Source of the DNA: Stenomitos rutilans HA7619-LM2
GTDB lineage: Bacteria > Cyanobacteriota > Cyanobacteriia > Leptolyngbyales > Leptolyngbyaceae
Direction: 5' to 3'
NCBI GenBank assembly: GCA_019358945.1
Contig: JAHHIE010000041.1
Span: 1 to 59,002 of the forward strand
Length of the DNA: 59,002 nt
Shown: positions 54,472-59,002 of the stretch, piece after piece
Numbering within the stretch: position 1 is the stretch's first letter
Layout: every line of letters starts with the position of its first letter
Translations under genes and position numbers: made by a program
The notes under the pieces: generated by a model
Database searches by the model: none
The model's input: only the letters and a program-made list of their open reading frames with translations
Told to the model about the DNA's origin: nothing

Positions 54472-55263
54472 TTAAAACCCTTGTAGCCCAGCATCACTCA
54501 CGCCTGTAAACATAATCCAGGAGAGAAAGAAATCAGAGATAATGATGGCAAGAATGCTGGTCACGACGGAAGTTGTAGTTGATTGCCCCACGCCCTTTGC
54601 GCCACCGCTCGTCGTCAGGCCCCAGCTACAACCAATCACAGCAATCAGCATCCCGAAAATGATGCCCTTGATTGGCCCAGCGAAAATATCCCAAACGGTC
54701 ATGAGGTCGTGGGCAGATGAGAGAAAAACGTTTGGAGACATATCATACATCTGCGTGGAAATGAGTAAGCCACCAGCCATGCCCGTGAAAAAAGAAAGAA
54801 TGGCTAAACCCGGCAGCATCAAAGCACAGGCCACCACGCGGGGTACAACCAGGTAATCGACCGGATCTGTTTTCAGCATGTAGAGTGCGTCAATTTGTTC
54901 AGAAACGCGCATGGTGCCTAACTCAGCAGCGAAGGCAGCCCCCACCCGTCCCGCTACCACAACCGCCGTGAGAATGGGCGACAACTCGCGGGAAAGCGCG
55001 ATCGCCAAAATGCCCCCCACTGCCGAGCCTGCACCCAGGCGCAAAAATTCTCGTGAAACCTGAATGGTGAACACCATGCCAATGAACGCCGCTGTAATCA
55101 GCACGATTGAGAGCGATTGAGGCCCGACAACCTTCATTTGCTCGATCGTGTTGCGGCGATCGATTTTACCCGTCAGCAGGTGATAGATGACTCGTCCAGC
55201 CAGCAGCACAGCCGCCCTTAACCGTTGATTCCATGCTTCTAAAGACGACAACGTTTCATTCAT
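54472..55263 (-). CDS. MlaE/YrbE-family lipid ABC transporter permease
   Basis: 263 residues from ATG 55263 (GTG 55272 in frame). Five or six membrane spans with the family signatures VLITAAFIGMVFTIQV, AGRVGAAFAAELGTMRVSEQIDAL and DPVDYLVVPRV, and the C-terminal FGMLIAVIGCSWGLTTSGGAKGVG. The MlaE fold exports or retrieves phospholipid together with an ATPase (MlaF) and an MCE protein (MlaD). In cyanobacteria and plastids the homologue is TGD1-like. Neither the ATPase nor the MCE gene is adjacent in this window. It is convergent with aroE (33-base gap). Confidence 0.94.
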   Translation of the reverse strand: MNETLSSLEAWNQRLRAAVLLAGRVIYHLLTGKIDRRNTIEQMKVVGPQSLSIVLITAAFIGMVFTIQVSREFLRLGAGSAVGGILAIALSRELSPILTAVVVAGRVGAAFAAELGTMRVSEQIDALYMLKTDPVDYLVVPRVVACALMLPGLAILSFFTGMAGGLLISTQMYDMSPNVFLSSAHDLMTVWDIFAGPIKGIIFGMLIAVIGCSWGLTTSGGAKGVGQSTTTSVVTSILAIIISDFFLSWIMFTGVSDAGLQGF

Positions 55264-55451
55264 CGGAAACACCAGTGCAAATTATTTGTGATCATACTTC
55301 CTAGTCCACTGTAGGCAAGAGCACGGACGAAAACATCACCCCTTACCCCAACTTTTCCTGCTGCTCTGCTGCCGCAGCGTCTCTACGCCATCCTAGAAAC
55401 GTCTTCACCAGGCTGGCACGTGCTGGAGCAAGCCGATTTGAGCCGTTGCCC

Positions 55452-56243
55452 TCACCACAGTACGTTTTCAGGCGGTTGTTGGCTGTTCAAATACTCCTGA
55501 TAGCCGTTTCTGTAGCCATTGGTGTAAGCCTGCTGCTCTCTTGCAGTGACCAAACCCAACTGGTTAATCCCGTTGTTTGGATCTCGAGGCAAATTTGCTT
55601 GAGCATCGGCATAGCCATTATTACGGCCTTGCTGCCTCAGTTCAGAAAGCCGTCCCGGTGAAATGGTTGGTAGAGGCGATGGCGACGGTGAAGGACGCTG
55701 CTGATACCCCGCATTATAGGCATCGGTATAGATCTGGATCTCTGTAGGGTTTGTCAGCCCAAGCGCTGCAATACCGCTGCCAGGGTTAGACGCAAAGTTT
55801 GACTGAGCATCGATTGACCCCTCTTGATACCCACGTCGTTGTAATTCGGCTTTGCGGTCAGGTGAAACCGAACTGGTCGGAGATGGAGACGGAGAGGGTG
55901 ACGGCTGTTCTCCTTTTCCCTGAGCGTAACCACGGTTGTAAGCATCGATATAAATCTTCTTCTCAGCCTCATCAGTAATGTTCTGACTCACAAGGCCGAT
56001 ATTTGAGTTAGATGGAAACCTTCCAGATCCGTCTTCATAACCATCCCGGTAGCCCTGCTCGTCAAGCTGGTTTTGGCGATCGGAGGCAAACCGTTGAGAC
56101 TTAGGCGGTAGCGCCGTAGTCTGCCTTGATGTTTGTGAATTCGTTGCCTGATTTGAGCTTTTTGCTGTTGGCGTGGAGATGGGGACACTACAACCAGTGA
56201 CGATAAAGAGTGCAAACGAAAAGGCGGCAATCCTAATCAACAT
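55452..56243 (-). CDS. Lipoprotein with three GY-D-A-N repeats
   Basis: 263 residues from ATG 56243. Lipobox IVTGCS gives Cys18 as the lipidation site. The mature part consists of three related units of about 50 residues with the plan RGYQEGxxDAQxNxxxxPxxGIxxLGLxxxxExxxYxDAYNxGY (for example GYRDGYEDGSGRF, GYQEGSIDAQSNF, GYADAQANLPRDP). The units are separated by Pro/Ser linkers (PSPSPSP). Such Gly-Tyr-Asp repeats look like a surface-exposed solenoid or cell-wall-binding unit (inference); I do not know a named family. No transposon signs, and codon use matches the surroundings. Confidence 0.75.
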   Translation of the reverse strand: MLIRIAAFSFALFIVTGCSVPISTPTAKSSNQATNSQTSRQTTALPPKSQRFASDRQNQLDEQGYRDGYEDGSGRFPSNSNIGLVSQNITDEAEKKIYIDAYNRGYAQGKGEQPSPSPSPSPTSSVSPDRKAELQRRGYQEGSIDAQSNFASNPGSGIAALGLTNPTEIQIYTDAYNAGYQQRPSPSPSPLPTISPGRLSELRQQGRNNGYADAQANLPRDPNNGINQLGLVTAREQQAYTNGYRNGYQEYLNSQQPPENVLW

Positions 56244-56489
56244 TCGTTCCTTTGATGGATCATCTAACAAGCTCAACCATGACGCAAAAGAGAGCGCATA
56301 CGGAGCATTACATCGCTATTAGCTCCAAAGCTCGTAAGTAGCCGAAAGCAAATGGCTTCGATGCTTTCATATTCCACTAAACAAGTATTTTTTGAACGAA
56401 AAACGGTGAAGTTTTTTGGGCACACGATCGTCAATCCACGAAGCCTGTTAAAACCATCCGTGATCGGATCTCAAGCTAGCGGCGATCGT

Positions 56490-56593
56490 TATACCAATTT
56501 GAATTGAAAATGCGACACATCCTGTAGGGGCAAGGCATTGCCTTGCCCCTACCCACCGATTGATCTGTAGCCGTCATTCTTTAAATCGGTATT
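56490..56593. mobile_element. MITE-like element with ATACCAATTTGAA ends and a hairpin core
   Basis: The ends ATACCAATTTGAA (from 56491) and the complement of ATACCGATTTAAA (to 56592) form a 13-bp inverted repeat with two mismatches. At its core GTAGGGGCAAGGCA (56524-56537) pairs with TGCCTTGCCCCTAC (56539-56552) through a one-base loop, a perfect 14-bp stem. Very similar repeats are dispersed in many cyanobacteria. The remainder of 56244-56721 shows no gene. Confidence 0.75.
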
Positions 56594-56721
56594 AGACATG
56601 GAATGCCCCCAGCCAAAATGGAAGCAATGCGAATAAATCTTGCTTCTAGAGGCTACGCGGCTTACAAAGGTGCTATGGCTTGTTTGCAGCCAGCGATCAT
56701 CTTTCCACGCGCTAGCAGAAT

Positions 56722-57378
56722 TTAACGCAAGCTGGGAACTGCTTGCTTAACCAAATCCGCTACACCATCTGCCACAAACTGCACAGCTATCGCCAGGATA
56801 AAAAAGCCCAACACACGGTTGAGCGCACCTAGACCACTACTACTCATGCGTTTTGCCAGTGTTTCACCTAAAACAAGACAAAGATAAAGCACGATGCCCA
56901 GAAGCCCAATACCAACCAGGCAGCCGACGTAATCTACAACTTGGGTAGCCCGCTCAGACATGCCGATGACAACCCCGATCGCACCCGGCCCACCGATAAG
57001 GGGAACAGCCATTGGTGTGAAGGAAATATCATCCTTATCCTGCGCGTCCTGGTGCTCGGTTGCGTTGAGGCGTTGCCGTGCTGTGACCATCTCCCAGGCA
57101 GTGTGTCCAACGAGAAGTCCGCCCGCTATACGTAGCACTCCAAGTGAAATACCAAAAAAGGCTAGGATAAATTTGCCAATCAAAAAGAACGCTGCCAGTA
57201 ACCAGATGACATTGATGGCAGTCATACGTGCCTGCTGCATGCGGTAGCGATCGCTATCAGCTTCTGTCAGGCTATAGAAAACGGGAGCAGCACCAATTGG
57301 GTTCGCAATGGGGAATAGTGCCACAAAGGTACCCAAGCTGTACTTTGTTAAAGACTGAATGATTTCACCAACGAGCAT
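56722..57378 (-). CDS. MarC-family integral membrane protein
   Basis: 218 residues with six predicted spans. It shows the MarC (UPF0056) pattern, including FVALFPIANPIGAAPVFYSLT near the start, LRIAGGLLVGHTAWEMV and FTPMAVPLIGGPGAIGVVIG, ending in a hydrophobic helix (VLGFFILAIAVQFVADGVADLV). Some MarC proteins were once linked to multiple antibiotic resistance, but that was later withdrawn; function remains unknown. It is a single-gene unit on the minus strand. Confidence 0.93.
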   Translation of the reverse strand: MLVGEIIQSLTKYSLGTFVALFPIANPIGAAPVFYSLTEADSDRYRMQQARMTAINVIWLLAAFFLIGKFILAFFGISLGVLRIAGGLLVGHTAWEMVTARQRLNATEHQDAQDKDDISFTPMAVPLIGGPGAIGVVIGMSERATQVVDYVGCLVGIGLLGIVLYLCLVLGETLAKRMSSSGLGALNRVLGFFILAIAVQFVADGVADLVKQAVPSLR

Positions 57379-57509
57379 GTCTGCATACTCAACGCCTTAT
57401 CGCTACACTACAGCAATTAAACCAATGTTGCTGACTTTAGATGTTTAAAAGACTGGCTAAACGAAGCAGTATTGCTACGGCAGCCGACGTTTCGGCAGTC
57501 GCTTTGAGT

Positions 57510-57743
57510 TTATGTCCAATCGTAGACTAGCTCTCCATTGGCAACTTTCTCGTGAATGAGTTCTCGGACGAGGTCTAGTTCTTCTGGGCTAACTTTGCCA
57601 TTTGACCAAATGATCGTTTTGATCGCGTGCATTTCTTGAGCTGTCACCTTACCATCTGCGATCGCCCGTTCAATGACGCTCTTCAACTTTTCCAAATGTT
57701 TTGCATCTTCCAGCATACTCACTGGCTCATGGCGGTTTTCCAT
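57510..57743 (-). CDS. Small helical protein, possibly TerB-like
   Basis: 77 residues from ATG 57743 (TTG 57749 in frame). The whole protein is amphipathic helix. It contains KSVIERAIADGKVTAQEMH and IIWSNGKVSPEELDLVREL: two repeats of the type xxDGKVTxxE and xNGKVSPEE, resembling Ca-site or TerB-like helical pairs. TerB relatives are associated with membrane stress, but this one is too short for a confident call. No membrane segment. Conserved small proteins like this are common near stress genes; the MarC-like gene lies 130 bases downstream. Confidence 0.6.
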   Translation of the reverse strand: MENRHEPVSMLEDAKHLEKLKSVIERAIADGKVTAQEMHAIKTIIWSNGKVSPEELDLVRELIHEKVANGELVYDWT

Positions 57744-57883
57744 TGGCAAGCGACTCCTAAAACGTTGGTTATAAAAGTAGGCAGTCTACCTCATGGCAGT
57801 GATAACCATTTTCAAGGAAGCGCTCACTCAATGTTGCTCATCCAGCACAAGAAGCTGTCGTTTACATGATTTGCTAATTCGTA

Positions 57884-58831
57884 CTACGGATGAACACCAT
57901 TCTGTTGTTGCAGGAGCCTGAGAAATCGCTGTATTGCCTTCAAGTAGGATTGTGTTCCAGGTTGATATAGCCTGACATGCTCAGCACCCGCAATGAAAAA
58001 GAGTTGCTTGGTCTCTGAAGCGGCATCATACAACCGTTGACTCATTTGAGGTGGCACAACAGAATCAGCCGTTCCATGCAGAAATAAGACGGGAATCTGG
58101 AGCGATCGCACTTTGGAAAGGGAATCAAACCGCTCTGTCAAGAGCCAACGAACCGGGAAGAATCGCAAGAATCCTCTTTGCTCAACCACTTCAGCCATTG
58201 AAGTAAACGAGCTTTGCATGATTAGCCCTTCTGCTTCAGGGTGTTTCACCGCTAGATCGAGTGCGATCGCGCCTCCTAAAGACTCCCCGTACAGCACAAT
58301 CTGTTTAGGCAGCAGATGGCAGCGTTCACGGAGGTAAGACCAAGCAGCCTGACTATCTTCATAAACTTGGCGTTCGCTTGGGAAAGATCCCTCACTGCTA
58401 CCATAGCCTCGGTAATCGACCGTAAGGACAGAAAACCCAAGCTGATGAAATGCAGCGACTCTAGCAAGGTAGTTATAGTCGCCCATGTTTCGTCCCACCC
58501 CAGAAAAATACAGTATGGTTTTTGGAGTAGTCAGTACCTTCACAGGCTCATCGGAAAGCACCGCATAGTGTTCTTGCGTAGAAGGCGAGGGTATCCACCA
58601 ACCATGTAGACGATCGTGGGTTCTCGCAATTGGTATCCAAACGTCTTCATACGGCAAGTTGAATGCTGTTGCAGCAGGCAGCATAGACAACTCAGATTTA
58701 GGACGGTAAAGCAAATAGCGTTGCCCAAAGAAGAGTAAAAAACAGGCTAGGGTATAAGCGATCGTAATGGCACTGACCACCAACAGTCGTTGCTTCCATG
58801 CGTAAGAGCGCTTGCCTCTGCGGCTTACCAT
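57884..58831 (-). CDS. Alpha/beta hydrolase, membrane-anchored
   Basis: 315 residues with an N-terminal membrane span (about 15-36, RLLVVSAITIAYTLACFLLF). The core resembles BEM46/ABHD13-like hydrolases: YFSGVGRNMGDYNYLARV, VDYRGYGSSEGSFPSE, the nucleophile S184 in YGESLGGAIALD, the acid in LHGTADSVVPPQ and the His of GAEHVRLY. The triad is complete. The substrate is unknown; such proteins are often thought to be lipases, thioesterases or esterases. It lies downstream of psbA on the same strand but separated by a strong terminator, so it has its own promoter. Confidence 0.9.
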   Translation of the reverse strand: MVSRRGKRSYAWKQRLLVVSAITIAYTLACFLLFFGQRYLLYRPKSELSMLPAATAFNLPYEDVWIPIARTHDRLHGWWIPSPSTQEHYAVLSDEPVKVLTTPKTILYFSGVGRNMGDYNYLARVAAFHQLGFSVLTVDYRGYGSSEGSFPSERQVYEDSQAAWSYLRERCHLLPKQIVLYGESLGGAIALDLAVKHPEAEGLIMQSSFTSMAEVVEQRGFLRFFPVRWLLTERFDSLSKVRSLQIPVLFLHGTADSVVPPQMSQRLYDAASETKQLFFIAGAEHVRLYQPGTQSYLKAIQRFLRLLQQQNGVHP

Positions 58832-58884
58832 TTTAAATGACCCAAGTGTTGATGTCGTGAATCAGACTCTACTATCTCCACACA

Positions 58885-58915
58885 AAGAGCGCTCCCTCAC
58901 TGAGGGAGCGCTCTT
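58885..58915 (-). terminator. Perfect hairpin terminator of psbA
   Basis: AAGAGCGCTCCCTCA (58885-58899) and TGAGGGAGCGCTCTT (58901-58915) form a 15-bp perfect stem with a one-base loop, 48 bases after the psbA stop. The sequence is a nearly perfect palindrome, so it could act on both strands. It would prevent readthrough of the highly expressed psbA message into the hydrolase gene. Confidence 0.8.
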
Positions 58916-58962
58916 CATTCAGACCATCAATCAATCAACGCGTGAGACCAACCGCAGTGAGA

Positions 58963-59002
58963 CTAACCGTTGATGGAGGGAGCCGCGAGGGCGACCGGAG
59001 CC
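58963..59002 (-). CDS. psbA: Photosystem II D1 protein, C-terminal end (cut by window edge)
   Basis: The last 40 bases on the minus strand read ..APVALAAPSING followed by TAG (58963-58965). The C-terminal extension APVALxAPxING after the processing site is characteristic of cyanobacterial D1 (PsbA), the reaction-centre subunit of photosystem II, whose C-terminal tail is cleaved by CtpA. Only 12 residues are present, so the assignment rests on this tail and on the strong terminator behind it. The rest of the gene lies beyond the window. Confidence 0.8.
   Translation of the reverse strand, partial: APVALAAPSING

Overview
The window comes from a cyanobacterial chromosome. The HIP1 palindrome GCGATCGC and its GATCGC core recur throughout. 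The last 40 bases on the minus strand encode the C-terminus of photosystem II protein D1 (psbA). The window also carries minC-minD-minE, an NtcA-like CRP regulator, many short heptanucleotide repeats and several MITE-like palindromic elements. Nothing visible fixes the genus; a filamentous, Leptolyngbya- or Oscillatoria-like organism would fit.

Layout. 1-120 is the tail of an IS1-type transposase. 264-1619 is a mercuric-reductase-like flavoprotein. 2139-4673 is a tight operon of two trypsin/HtrA-like PDZ proteases and a LuxR-type response regulator whose receiver has lost its phosphorylation residues. A 308-bp MITE, a 36-residue membrane peptide and hisC follow, then a small hypothetical gene and a class II aroA. 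9495-11009 is a gene-poor, AT-rich, HIP1-poor stretch with another MITE. 11010-17286 holds a DUF4230 protein, a YgjP-type peptidase, a GNAT acetyltransferase, a TIGR03643 protein, queG, a degenerate kinase-like protein and a glycosyltransferase-like protein.

17356-22272 is a six-gene minus-strand block for redox and electrophile metabolism: old yellow enzyme, SDR, nitroreductase, SDR, GFA protein and glutathione transferase. It is preceded by a pair of 18-bp direct repeats. Next come a HEAT-repeat protein, a BON protein, glyS, an IS701-type transposase relic, a tRNA-dihydrouridine synthase behind two GT39 glycosyltransferases, an MgtC-like protein and a divergent L,D-transpeptidase-like protein. 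34673-35779 is a Gfo/Idh/MocA dehydrogenase, followed by a MITE, a terminator and an IS5-type transposase broken by one stop codon.

37216-40749 is recG plus a conserved partner. After it come an RlpA-like protein with an NtcA-type box in front, a convergent CRP-family regulator, a Wzz/Wza-type exopolysaccharide pair, a lipoxygenase and a membrane-anchored pseudokinase. 50976-54438 is minC-minD-minE-aroE. The right end has an MlaE-type permease, a repeat-containing lipoprotein, a MITE, a MarC protein, a small helical protein, an alpha/beta hydrolase and the psbA terminator and 3' end.

Most genes are housekeeping. The most interesting points are the double-protease/pseudo-receiver operon, mobile 7-bp repeats translated in frame inside recG and a GT39 gene, the pseudokinase with HGD and NFG motifs, the unannotated 36-residue membrane peptide, and the NtcA-like regulator beside a candidate GTAN8TAC box.
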